Under the pieces are notes generated by a model, which was not told the origin of the DNA, ran no database searches, and worked only from the letters and a program-made list of their open reading frames with translations. DNA of 64,000 nt from Achromobacter marplatensis (GTDB lineage Bacteria > Pseudomonadota > Gammaproteobacteria > Burkholderiales > Burkholderiaceae_B), in contig NZ_NJIG01000020.1 in NCBI RefSeq assembly GCF_002209535.1, forward strand, positions 1 to 64,000, in the 5' to 3' direction. Position 1 is the stretch's first letter, and each line of letters opens with the position of its first letter. Both the position numbers and the translations under genes were made by a program. This document shows, piece by piece, positions 17,513-25,385 of the stretch.

Positions 17513-18865
17513 ATGCTGATCAACGAACCCGCCCGCCAGGTCCCGCTCTACGGCGAATACGACGTCGTGGTGCTGGGCGGCGGCCCGGCCGGCGTGCTGG
17601 CCGCCACCAGCGCCGCCCGCAATGGCGCCAGCGTATTGCTGGTGGAGCGCTACGGCTTCCTGGGCGGCATGGGCACGGCGGCAGGCGTGTCGAACTTCTG
17701 CGGGCTGCACGCCAACATCCACGGCGACATCCGCCAGGTCGTGCACGGCATGACCGACGACCTGCTGGACCGCATGCGCGCCATGGACGGGCTGAATGAT
17801 CCGCATCTGATCCTGGGCAAGATCCACGCCCAGGCCTACGACATCTCGGCGTTCAAGTGCGCGGCCGACGGTCTGGTGCAGGACAGCGGGGCGCAGGTGC
17901 TGTTCCATGCCTTGGCCACCGGCCTTGCACGCGCCGAGGACGGCCGCGTGGACGCCTTGTTCCTGGAGACCAAGTCGGGCCGCTGCGCCGTGCGTGCCCG
18001 CGTGTTCATCGACTGCTCGGGCGATGCCGACATCGCGCAATGGGGCGGGTTGCCGTTCGAAAAAGGCGACGAACGCGGCCACATGCTCTACCCCACCCTC
18101 ATGTTCAAGGTGGGCAACGTGGACGGCGCGCGCGCACAAGAAGCCTGGAAGACCATCCCCCTCCTGATGGACCAGGCCGCGGCCAGCGGCGAATTCACAT
18201 TCCCCCGCCGGGGCGCCATCGTGCGTCCGCAAAAGCACGATTACGAATGGCGCGTGAACGTCACGCAACTGGCCAACGCCGACGGCAGCGCGGCCGATGG
18301 CACCAATGCCGGGTCGCTGTCCGCCGGAGAGCTGGAAGGCCGCCGACAGATCATGCAATACCTGGGCTTCCTGCGCGCCAAGGTGCCGGGCTTCGAGAAC
18401 GCGTATGTACTGGACATCGCCCCGCAACTCGGCATCCGTGAAACGCGCCGCATCGTGGGCGAAGCGGTATTGACCAAGGAACACGTGCTGGGCTGCGCCG
18501 ATTTCGAAGACAGCATCGGCGTGAATGGCTGGCCCTTGGAAATGCACACGGCGGGTGACGTGCAATGGATGTGGCCACCCATTCCCGAATCGCGGGGTTA
18601 CAACCAGCTGCCGTTCCGGATGATGGTCCCCAAGCGCGGCCCTGGCGTGGCCGACAACGTGCTGGTGGCCGGCCGCTGCGCCTCGATGACGCACGAGGGC
18701 CAGTCGGCCGCGCGCGTCAGCGGCAGCTGCTTCGTGATGGGCGAAGCTGCAGGCACGGCCGCGGCCATGGCGCTGCGCGCCGGCATCGCGCCTGCCGATG
18801 TGCCCGTTTCCGCCTTGCAGGCCCAGTTGAAGCGCCAAGGCGCCTTCCTTGGCGGCCAGGAATGA
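17513..18865 (+). CDS. FAD-dependent oxidoreductase (FAD_oxidored family)
   Basis: This 450-residue flavoprotein has a Rossmann dinucleotide-binding start (DVVVLGGGPAGVLAATSAAR, then VERYGFLGGMGT) and a C-terminal FAD loop (NVLVAGRCASMTHEGQSAARVSGSC). It belongs to the group of FAD-dependent dehydrogenases related to those acting on unsaturated or hydroxylated ring compounds; its reaction is not defined. ATG 17513 follows AAGGAGAATCAG, a strong ribosome-binding site, so the GTG at 17483 is not preferred. It is not a standard gentisate-pathway enzyme, and its presence suggests that the operon handles another substrate feeding into gentisate. Confidence 0.82.
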   Translation: MLINEPARQVPLYGEYDVVVLGGGPAGVLAATSAARNGASVLLVERYGFLGGMGTAAGVSNFCGLHANIHGDIRQVVHGMTDDLLDRMRAMDGLNDPHLILGKIHAQAYDISAFKCAADGLVQDSGAQVLFHALATGLARAEDGRVDALFLETKSGRCAVRARVFIDCSGDADIAQWGGLPFEKGDERGHMLYPTLMFKVGNVDGARAQEAWKTIPLLMDQAAASGEFTFPRRGAIVRPQKHDYEWRVNVTQLANADGSAADGTNAGSLSAGELEGRRQIMQYLGFLRAKVPGFENAYVLDIAPQLGIRETRRIVGEAVLTKEHVLGCADFEDSIGVNGWPLEMHTAGDVQWMWPPIPESRGYNQLPFRMMVPKRGPGVADNVLVAGRCASMTHEGQSAARVSGSCFVMGEAAGTAAAMALRAGIAPADVPVSALQAQLKRQGAFLGGQE

Positions 18866-18884
18866 CGGGGCGCGGACAACAATC

Positions 18885-20099
18885 ATGAACACGTCCAAGA
18901 CAAGCACTCAACCGGCCCGGTCCGTCATCGTGGTGGGCGGCGGCATCGGCGGCCTGGCCGCCGCGCTGGCGCTGACCCGCCAAGGCATCGCGGTGCAACT
19001 GCTGGAACAGGCCGCGCACATTGGCGAGATCGGCGCGGGGATCCAATTGGGCCCGAACGCCTTCGCCGCACTGGACGCCCTGGGCGTGGGCCAGACCGCG
19101 CGCACCCGCGCGGTCTTCACCGATCACATCATCATGATGGACGCGGTGGATGCCCGGGAAGTGGTGCGCATCGACACGGGCGACGCGTTCCGCGCGCGCT
19201 TCGGCGGCCCATATGCCGTGATCCATCGCGCAGACATCCACCTGTCCATCCTGGAAGCCGTGCAGCAGAACCCGCTGATCCGCTTTCGCACGTCTACCCA
19301 GATCGCCGGCATGTCGCAAGACGGCAACGGCGTCGAGGTCGTGGACACGGACGGCAACCGCTACCGGGCGGACGCCATCGTGGGCGCGGACGGCGTCAAA
19401 TCGGTGATCCGTGAACGCACGATCGGCGACCCCGCACGCGTGACCGGCCACGTCGTCTACCGGGCGGTGGTCGAACGCGACAACATGCCCGAAGAACTGC
19501 GCATCAACGCACCCGTGCTGTGGGCCGGCCCGCACTGCCACCTGGTGCACTACCCCTTGCGCGGCGGCCAGCAATACAACCTGGTCGTCACGTTTCACAG
19601 CCGCGAACAAGAAGAATGGGGCGTGCGCGAAGGCAGCAAGGAAGAGGTGCTGTCGTACTTCCAGGGCATCCATCCGCGCCCGCACCAGATGCTGGACCGC
19701 CCCACGTCGTGGAAGCGCTGGGCTACCGCCGACCGCGAACCCGTCGAGCAGTGGGGCCAGGGCCGCGTGACGCTGGTGGGCGACGCCGCCCACCCCATGA
19801 CGCAATACATGGCCCAGGGCGCCTGCATGGCGCTGGAAGACGCCGTGACGCTGGGCGAAGCCGTGCGCCAATGCGGCTACGACCTGGAAGCCGCCTTCCG
19901 CCTGTACGAATCGGTCCGCATCCCGCGCAGCGCGCGCGTGGTCTGGTCCACCCGGGAAATGGGCCGCCTGTATCACGCGCGGGGCGTGGAACGCACCGTG
20001 CGCAACCAACTGTGGACCGGCCGCAGCCAGTCCCAGTTCTACGACGCGTTGCAGTGGCTGTACGGTTGGAAAGTGGAGAACTGCCTCGCGGCGACATAA
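18885..20099 (+). CDS. FAD-dependent monooxygenase, 3-hydroxybenzoate 6-hydroxylase type
   Basis: This 404-residue group A flavin hydroxylase has GGGIGGLAAALALTRQG (FAD ADP-binding), the DG motif in AIVGADGVKSVIRE, and GDAAHPMTQYMAQGACMALED (FAD ribityl binding). The run of identities around MTQYMAQGAC and the C-terminal YGWKVEN fits 3-hydroxybenzoate 6-hydroxylases, which use NADH and O2 to make gentisate. Salicylate 1-hydroxylases are related, but a gentisate dioxygenase in the same operon favours the 6-hydroxylase. It starts 19 bp after the oxidoreductase. Confidence 0.88.
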   Translation: MNTSKTSTQPARSVIVVGGGIGGLAAALALTRQGIAVQLLEQAAHIGEIGAGIQLGPNAFAALDALGVGQTARTRAVFTDHIIMMDAVDAREVVRIDTGDAFRARFGGPYAVIHRADIHLSILEAVQQNPLIRFRTSTQIAGMSQDGNGVEVVDTDGNRYRADAIVGADGVKSVIRERTIGDPARVTGHVVYRAVVERDNMPEELRINAPVLWAGPHCHLVHYPLRGGQQYNLVVTFHSREQEEWGVREGSKEEVLSYFQGIHPRPHQMLDRPTSWKRWATADREPVEQWGQGRVTLVGDAAHPMTQYMAQGACMALEDAVTLGEAVRQCGYDLEAAFRLYESVRIPRSARVVWSTREMGRLYHARGVERTVRNQLWTGRSQSQFYDALQWLYGWKVENCLAAT

Positions 20100-20121
20100 C
20101 AAGAGCACAAGAGGAGACAAC

Positions 20122-21297
20122 ATGAAGAAGAGCCCTATCCGCGGCACCGCCGCGATCCTGCTGGCTTTGGCGGCCTCCGCGGCCGCCGCGCAGCAAAAGC
20201 CGGTGGACATCGGCTTCATCGGCACGCTTTCCACGCCCGCCGGCTACATCGGCGAGGACGAGCGCGACGCCTTCATGCTGGCCGTGAAAGAAGGCGGCGG
20301 CAAGCTGGGCGGCGTGCCCGTCAACGTGCGCGTCGAAGACGATGCGCTCAAGCCCGCCAACGCCAAGCAGATCGCCGACAAGATGGTGCAGGACGGCGTG
20401 CGGCTCTTCACGGGCATCAACTTCTCGAACGTCATGGCCGCCGTCGGCCCCACGGTGCTGAACGCCGGCGGCTTCTACGTCAGCCTGAATGCCGGCCCCT
20501 CCAATTACGCCGGCAAGGCTTGCAACCCGAATTACTTCGCCGCCGCCTTCCAGAACGACTCGTACGCCGACACGGCCGGCATCGCGGCCAACGAACTGGG
20601 CGTCAAACGCGTCGTCGTCATGGCCCCCAACTACCAAGCCGGCCGTGACGCCGTCGCCGGCTTCAAGCGCGCCTACAAGGGCGAAATCGCCGAAGAGATC
20701 TATACCAAGCTGGACCAGTCCGACTTCTCGGTGGAACTCGCCCGCATCCGCTCGCTGAACCCCGACGCCCTCTTCCAATTCCATCCCGGCGGCGCCGGCA
20801 TCAACCTGACCAAGCAGTTCGCCAACTCGGGGCTGTCCGAGAAGATCCGCATGATCACGCCCATCTACTCGATGGACGACCGCATGCTGGCCGCGACCGG
20901 TACCGCAAGCAAGGGCTTCTATCTGAGCTCACTGTGGAGCGCCGACCTGGATAACGCGCAGAACAAGCACTTTGTCGAGGCCTTCACCAACGCCTACAAA
21001 CGCCCGCCCACCGCCTACGCCGCCCAGGCCTACGACACCGCCAACCTGATCGCCTCGGCGCTGAAAGCCGTCAACGGCGACGTCACCGGCCGCGCCGACG
21101 ACTTCCGCACCGCCCTGCGCCGCGCCGACTTCCCCACCGTGCGCGGCAAATTCAAGTTCGGCCCCAACCAGCACCCGATCCAGGACTGGTACCTGCTGCA
21201 CATCGAAGCCGGCCCCGACGGCAAGCTCGTCTACAAGAACCAAAAGGTACTCGCCCGCGACCACACTGACGTGCACGCGGCGGAATGCAAGATGTAG
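20122..21297 (+). CDS. branched-chain amino-acid-type ABC substrate-binding protein (orphan)
   Basis: This 391-residue periplasmic protein of the LivJ/Peripla_BP_6 family has a signal peptide of about 23 residues ending in ASAAAAQQ, then a type I binding fold (VDIGFIGTLSTPAGYIGEDERDAF). No Liv permease or ATPase genes lie nearby, so it must share a transporter elsewhere or act as an extra receptor. As last gene of the operon, 22 bp after the hydroxylase, it probably binds a benzoate-type acid. A GGAGACAAC ribosome-binding site precedes its ATG. Confidence 0.88.
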   Translation: MKKSPIRGTAAILLALAASAAAAQQKPVDIGFIGTLSTPAGYIGEDERDAFMLAVKEGGGKLGGVPVNVRVEDDALKPANAKQIADKMVQDGVRLFTGINFSNVMAAVGPTVLNAGGFYVSLNAGPSNYAGKACNPNYFAAAFQNDSYADTAGIAANELGVKRVVVMAPNYQAGRDAVAGFKRAYKGEIAEEIYTKLDQSDFSVELARIRSLNPDALFQFHPGGAGINLTKQFANSGLSEKIRMITPIYSMDDRMLAATGTASKGFYLSSLWSADLDNAQNKHFVEAFTNAYKRPPTAYAAQAYDTANLIASALKAVNGDVTGRADDFRTALRRADFPTVRGKFKFGPNQHPIQDWYLLHIEAGPDGKLVYKNQKVLARDHTDVHAAECKM

Positions 21298-21326
21298 GAA
21301 AAAGGGGCAGTAAAACCCGGCACAAC

Positions 21327-21353
21327 AGGACCGGCGCGTAAGCGCCTAGTCCT
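21327..21353. terminator. hairpin between the convergent gentisate operon and VOC gene
   Basis: AGGAC-C-GGCGC, loop GTAA, GCGCC-TA-GTCCT forms a bulged stem that spans the last bases of the VOC gene and lies 30 bp past the receptor gene stop. It lacks a clear T-run on either strand, so a terminator role is possible but weak. Confidence 0.35.
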
Positions 21354-21708
21354 GGCTTTCGCAAAAGCTCAGGCGGTTGCCGAACGGATCAATAACCGCC
21401 AGCACCCGCCCCCAGGGCGCCTCTTCCACGCCCGGCCGCATATAGCCGTACTGCGTCGCGGTGAGCTCCGCGTGATACGCATCCACCCCCTGCATCCGCA
21501 CAAACACCGCCGACCCCGGCGTCGCATCGCCATGGTGTTCGCTCAAATGCAGGACCAAGTCGCCGCGATGCACCTGCGCATACAAGGGAAACCCGGCCTC
21601 GAAGCGATGCTCCCAGTCCCACGAGAACCCCAGATAATCCAGATAGAACTCGCGCGCCTTCTCGACCGAGAAAATGCGCAGAATGGGGATAGCGGCGGAA
21701 AATTGCAT
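21346..21708 (-). CDS. VOC-superfamily (glyoxalase/bleomycin-resistance-like) protein
   Basis: This 120-residue single-domain protein of the vicinal-oxygen-chelate fold opens AAIPILRIFSVEKAREFYLDYLGF and ends VIDPFGNRLSF. It resembles bleomycin-resistance-type and glyoxalase-related proteins; the DLVLHLSEHHGD stretch is typical of the binding-type members. Start ATG 21708 gives the normal length; the frame continues upstream into repeat sequence and is not coding there. Whether it is an enzyme or a drug-binding protein cannot be said. Confidence 0.85.
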   Translation of the reverse strand: MQFSAAIPILRIFSVEKAREFYLDYLGFSWDWEHRFEAGFPLYAQVHRGDLVLHLSEHHGDATPGSAVFVRMQGVDAYHAELTATQYGYMRPGVEEAPWGRVLAVIDPFGNRLSFCESQD

Positions 21709-21772
21709 GAGAAAAGCCCGGATGAGAAGCGTGAATACCACAGCATAATCCGGCCACGCCTTCGCAAGCGAC

Positions 21773-21836
21773 GATGGGTTACGCGCGGCAAGCACCCGCG
21801 CACAAGTGACCACCGCACGCGCTCCACCCATCCTAC
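21773..21836 (+). repeat. GATGGGTT/CACCCATCCTAC repeat unit
   Basis: This 64-bp unit has the ends GATGGGTTACGCGCGG and GCGCTCCACCCATCCTAC and sits just upstream of the VOC gene, in front of the duplicated repeat block. It is the same family as 193-257. Confidence 0.6.
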
Positions 21837-22087
21837 AAATGCACGTAGCGCGAAACGACCAACGCCCCGGCGCAAGACACCGCACGCCCCCAACTACCCA
21901 ACCGACCGCCACCAACACCGCGAAGCGACCACTCCCCGACGCAAGACACCGCGTAAGCCCCACAAGGCCGCCCGCGCGGCCGGCATGGGGCGGGCCCCGC
22001 AAGACCTTCCCCCACCCAACCGCCGATGACAAGCACCATAAAAAACCACGCCTCCCCCGCTGACGGAAGATTGCAGACGACAAAGCT

Positions 22088-22246
22088 CGTCGCGTCGGTG
22101 GCCCGGGGTGCGAGGGGCGTCGATAAGCCCGAGGGAATCTGAAGGAGTCGCCGAAGGCGAGGACGAAGATTACAAGGGGGCAGTCCGGAGCGAAGGCTCC
22201 GGACCGCAATCGTTGACCCGAGTCACCCCGGGCCACCGACGCGACG
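22088..22246 (+). repeat. structured repeat, copy C
   Basis: The arms 22088-22110 and 22224-22246 pair perfectly over 23 bp with a sequence unlike copies A, B, E and F. Inside are GAGGGAATCTGAAGG, a TCGCC-GAA-GGCGA hairpin (22148-22160) and the constant hairpin (22183-22204). The trailer CTTAAAAACCC follows. Confidence 0.8.
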
Positions 22247-22548
22247 GGCGTCTTAAAAACCCACCCCGCCGCACATCAACCAATCAACCAACCGATCAAG
22301 CGATCAAAAAAAGCACGTAGCGCGAAACGACCAACGCCCCGGCGCAAGATACGGCATCAGCCCCGACCGCCACCAACACCGCGAAGCGACCACGCTCCGA
22401 CGCAAGACACCGCGTAAGCCCCACAAGGCCGCCCGCGCGGCCGGCATGGGGCGGGCCCCGCAAGACCTTCCCCCACCCAACCGCCGATGACAAGCACCAT
22501 AAAAACCCAGTCCTCCCCCGCTGACGGAAGATTGCAGACGACAAAGCT

Positions 22549-22707
22549 CGTCGCGTCGGTGGCCCGGGGTGCGAGGGGCGTCGATAAGCCCGAGGGAATC
22601 TGAAGGAGTCGCCGAAGGCGAGGACGAAGATGACAAGGGGGCAGTCCGGAGCGAAGGCTCCGGACCGCAATCGTTGACCCGAGTCACCCCGGGCCACCGA
22701 CGCGACG
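22549..22707 (+). repeat. structured repeat, copy D
   Basis: This copy is almost identical to C at an offset of 461 bp: arms 22549-22571 and 22685-22707, constant hairpin 22644-22665. It arose with C through the tandem duplication. Confidence 0.8.
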
Positions 22708-22755
22708 GGCGTCTTAAAAACCCACCCCGCCGCACATCAACCAATCAAGCAAAAA

Positions 22756-23775
22756 TCAATTCAAACTAGCCCCAGAAATCTTAACGATCTCCTGATACTT
22801 CGCCTTCTCGCCCTTAACGAACTCAGCAAACGCCTCAGACGTCATCGGCCCCGCCTCCGACCCCATGGTCAACAGACGCTGCTTCACATCCGGCTGCTGC
22901 ATCGCTTCCGAATAAGCCTTGTTCAGCTTCGCCACCACAGGCGCAGGCGTGCCACCGGTCGTGAACACCCCGAACCAAGTGCCAAGGTCAAACCCCTTGA
23001 CCCCCGACTCCTCGACCGTCGGCACGTCCGCCAGCAACGACGAACGCTTCGCCGTCGTCACGGCCAAGGCCTTCACCTTGCCGTCCTTGATCAACGGCGC
23101 CGAGGCCGCCAGATTGTCGAACATGAAATCAGACTGGCCCGACAGCAGCGCCAACTGCGCCGGCGCCGCACCCTGGTAAGGAATGTGCTCGACATTGATG
23201 CCCGCGCGCGCCTTCAGCAGCTCACCCGACAAATGGCCTGCACTGCCGTTGCCGCCCGAACCATAGTTCAGCTTGCCCGGGTTCTTCTTCGCGTACTCGA
23301 TCAGATCGGCCAGCGTCTTGATATTGTTCTTCTGGGCGAACTCCACGTTCATCACCAGCACGTTCGGCACCGAGGCCACGATCGTGACCGGCGCGAAATC
23401 CTTCACCGGGTCGTACGGCAGATTGGCGAACAACCAGGGGTTGATCGCATGCGTGGCCACCGCACCCATCACCAGCGTGTAGCCGTCGGCCGGCGCCTTG
23501 GCCACCAGGTCGGCGCCAATGTTGCCGCCTGCGCCCGAGCGGTTTTCCACGATCACGGCCTGGCCGAGCGAACCGCGCACTTTCTCGGCCAGCATGCGGG
23601 CCATGGTATCCAGCGGGCCGCCGGGCGGGTAAGGCACGACGAAGCGGATCGGCTTCGTCGGGAAATCAGTGGCTTGCGCCAGGGCGGGCGCGCCGAAAGG
23701 CAGGGTGGCGGCAAGCGCCACGGCGCCTTGCAGCAGTGCGCGGCGCATAGCGCGGCGGGGGGGTTTCGTCATCAT
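22756..23775 (-). CDS. Bug-type (TctC) solute receptor, orphan
   Basis: This 339-residue periplasmic binding protein has a twin-arginine-looking start (RRAMRRALLQGAVALAATLP), a cleavage region APALAQATD, and the Bug motifs PIRFVVPYPPGGPLDTMAR and VENRSGAGGNIGADLVA. No tctA/tctB genes or enzymes accompany it, so the ligand is unknown. Two consecutive ATGs (23775 and 23772) follow a GGAGAACAAC site; either could be used. The gene ends against the tandem repeat block. Confidence 0.9.
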   Translation of the reverse strand: MMTKPPRRAMRRALLQGAVALAATLPFGAPALAQATDFPTKPIRFVVPYPPGGPLDTMARMLAEKVRGSLGQAVIVENRSGAGGNIGADLVAKAPADGYTLVMGAVATHAINPWLFANLPYDPVKDFAPVTIVASVPNVLVMNVEFAQKNNIKTLADLIEYAKKNPGKLNYGSGGNGSAGHLSGELLKARAGINVEHIPYQGAAPAQLALLSGQSDFMFDNLAASAPLIKDGKVKALAVTTAKRSSLLADVPTVEESGVKGFDLGTWFGVFTTGGTPAPVVAKLNKAYSEAMQQPDVKQRLLTMGSEAGPMTSEAFAEFVKGEKAKYQEIVKISGASLN

Positions 23776-23858
23776 GTTGTTCTCCTCACTCCGGATCGAT
23801 AGCGGTCAGTAGCATACCGCAGGGAGCAGATCGACGTAACAAAGGGATACTGCCGACA

Positions 23859-24167
23859 TTATCCCTGGGGAGTGGGTTCACGTTTGGTTTTGACAAGTGC
23901 CGTCAAGGACACGCCAAGCGCGTTCATTACCTTGCGCAAGGTGTGGTAGCTGGGATTCGCCCCCGGGGCGAGCACTCGGTAAAGATTCGTCCGCGCGAGT
24001 CCCGTTTCACGCGAGATTTCGGTAATGCCGCGCGCACGGGCCACATCGCCCAGCGCCTCAAGAAACGCATCGGGATCTTCCTCGGCCGCTGCGTCCGCAA
24101 GATAATGCGCGATCGTTTCGTCATCTTTCAGATAGTTCGCTGCGTCGAAGTCACGGTATTTCGTCAT
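23859..24167 (-). CDS. HigA-type antitoxin (Xre-family DNA-binding protein)
   Basis: This 102-residue protein matches the addiction-module antidote family: a short N-terminal dimer/contact region (YRDFDAANYLKDDETIAHYL), then a helix-turn-helix (ITEISRETGLARTNLYRVLA, next YHTLRKVMNALGVSLTAL). It should bind and neutralise the toxin encoded just upstream and repress their common promoter. The ATG lies 17 bp inside the toxin gene's 3' end, giving tight coupling. Toxin-before-antitoxin order is usual for HigBA-like pairs. Confidence 0.85.
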   Translation of the reverse strand: MTKYRDFDAANYLKDDETIAHYLADAAAEEDPDAFLEALGDVARARGITEISRETGLARTNLYRVLAPGANPSYHTLRKVMNALGVSLTALVKTKREPTPQG

Positions 24168-24471
24168 GATCGGTACTCCGTTTTATTTGCGTCCAGAGGC
24201 GTTTTGCGTGAGCGATGTCTCCAGCTTGGCTGCCTTTGTCGCCACCGCAAAGCAGTACATACACGACCCTTCCCGCTCGAGCGTAGTAAACGCGGTAGCC
24301 GGCACCGATGTCCACCCGCATTTCACTAATGCCTTCCCCCACGGGCTCAGCGTCGCCGAAATTTCCCTTTGTTGCACGGGATAAACGGCGCAGGATTTGA
24401 GCGCGCGCTCGAGCGTCTCGCAATGATTCAAGCCAACGGGAAAATTCCTCGGTTTCTCGAAATCTGAACAT
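24151..24471 (-). CDS. RelE/ParE-superfamily (HigB-like) toxin
   Basis: This 106-residue basic protein (FRETEEFSRWLESLRDARARAQILRRLSRATKGNFGDAEPVGEGISEMRVD in order) has the core of RelE/ParE toxins: a strand-helix-helix, then GYRVYYARAGRVVYVLLCGGDKGSQAGDI. Relatives cleave ribosome-bound mRNA. The start at 24471 gives the family's normal length. An upstream ATG at 24513 would add 14 residues but begins right at the 3' base of the terminator of the preceding operon, which makes it less likely. It forms a pair with the downstream HigA-type antitoxin. Confidence 0.85.
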   Translation of the reverse strand: MFRFRETEEFSRWLESLRDARARAQILRRLSRATKGNFGDAEPVGEGISEMRVDIGAGYRVYYARAGRVVYVLLCGGDKGSQAGDIAHAKRLWTQIKRSTDHDEIP

Positions 24472-24518
24472 ACCGGATTGTCGCTCAAAAGGTACATTCA
24501 GAACAACGTCCATGAAAA

Positions 24519-24558
24519 ACACCCCAAAAGCCGGACCGAAATCCAACTTTTGGGGTGT
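24519..24558 (-). terminator. rho-independent terminator of the aap operon
   Basis: A 12-bp perfect stem (ACACCCCAAAAG at 24519-24530 pairing with 24547-24558) with a 16-base loop is followed on the minus strand by TTTTT. It lies 27 bp beyond the aapP stop and directly in front of the toxin-antitoxin genes, insulating them from aap transcription. Confidence 0.85.
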
Positions 24559-24584
24559 CTGCCGAACGGGCGGGCTTCAGCCGA

Positions 24585-25325
24585 TCAGTGCAAAATCTGG
24601 CTCAAGAAGAGCTTGGTCCGGTCGTTCTGCGGATTGTCGAAGAACTCGTCCGGGCTGTTTTGCTCGATGATTTCGCCGCGGTCCATGAAGATCACACGGT
24701 TGGCGACCTTGCGCGCGAAGCCCATTTCGTGGGTCACGCAAATCATCGTCATGCCGCTTTCCTGGGCCAGGCTGACCATCACGTCCAGCACTTCCTTGAC
24801 CATTTCCGGGTCAAGCGCCGACGTGGGCTCATCAAACAGCATGATCTTGGGGTTCATGCACAGCGAACGCGCGATCGCCACGCGCTGTTGCTGGCCGCCC
24901 GACAACTGGCCGGGAAACTTCTTGGCCTGTTCCGGAATGCGCACGCGCTCCAGGTACTTCATGGCCGTCGCCTCGGCTTCCGCGCGCGGCTTCTTCAGCA
25001 CCCACATGGGGCCCAGCGTCAGGTTTTCCAGCACCGTCAGATGCGGGAACAGGTTGAAGTGCTGGAACACCATGCCCACGTCCTTGCGGATCGTCTCGAT
25101 GTGCTTCAGGTCATTGGTGAGCTCCGTGCCGTCCACGATGATGTGGCCTTTCTGGTGCTCTTCCAGACGGTTGATGCAGCGGATCATCGTGGACTTGCCC
25201 GACCCCGAGGGGCCGCACACCACGATGCGCTCGCCTTGCGCCACGTCCAGGTTGATGTTGCGCAACACGTGGAACTGGCCATACCACTTGTTCACGTCCT
25301 GCAAACGAATAATGGCATCGGACAT
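24585..25325 (-). CDS. aapP: polar amino-acid ABC transporter ATPase (AapP/GltL type)
   Basis: The 246-residue ATP-binding subunit has Walker [11 protein letters not shown]-loop [10 protein letters not shown], signature [15 protein letters not shown], Walker [15 protein letters not shown] and the switch His in VTHEMGFAR. It energises import of general L-amino acids together with AapJ, AapQ and AapM encoded upstream. The start ATG at 25325 gives the standard [16 protein letters not shown] opening, and 60 bp separate it from aapM. A terminator follows the stop. Confidence 0.94.
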   Translation of the reverse strand: MSDAIIRLQDVNKWYGQFHVLRNINLDVAQGERIVVCGPSGSGKSTMIRCINRLEEHQKGHIIVDGTELTNDLKHIETIRKDVGMVFQHFNLFPHLTVLENLTLGPMWVLKKPRAEAEATAMKYLERVRIPEQAKKFPGQLSGGQQQRVAIARSLCMNPKIMLFDEPTSALDPEMVKEVLDVMVSLAQESGMTMICVTHEMGFARKVANRVIFMDRGEIIEQNSPDEFFDNPQNDRTKLFLSQILH

Positions 25326-25385
25326 GCCTGTACTCCCGTAAATATCGCTGTGCGCGCCCGCCATGCGGCGGACGCGCGGCATTGG

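Larger units (their letters stand above)
21841..22755. repeat. tandem duplication (2 x about 460 bp) carrying structured copies C and D
   Basis: Unit one (about 21841-22312) and unit two (about 22313-22755) begin with the same GCACGTAGCGCGAAACGACC and run in parallel to CGCCGCACATCAACCAATCA. They differ by a short indel near the start (period 472 bp there, 461 bp further on) and a few substitutions. Each unit contains the GC-rich GTAAGCCCC/GGCCGCCCGCGCGGCC block and one structured element. No gene is present; the next gene ends at 22756. Confidence 0.85.
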
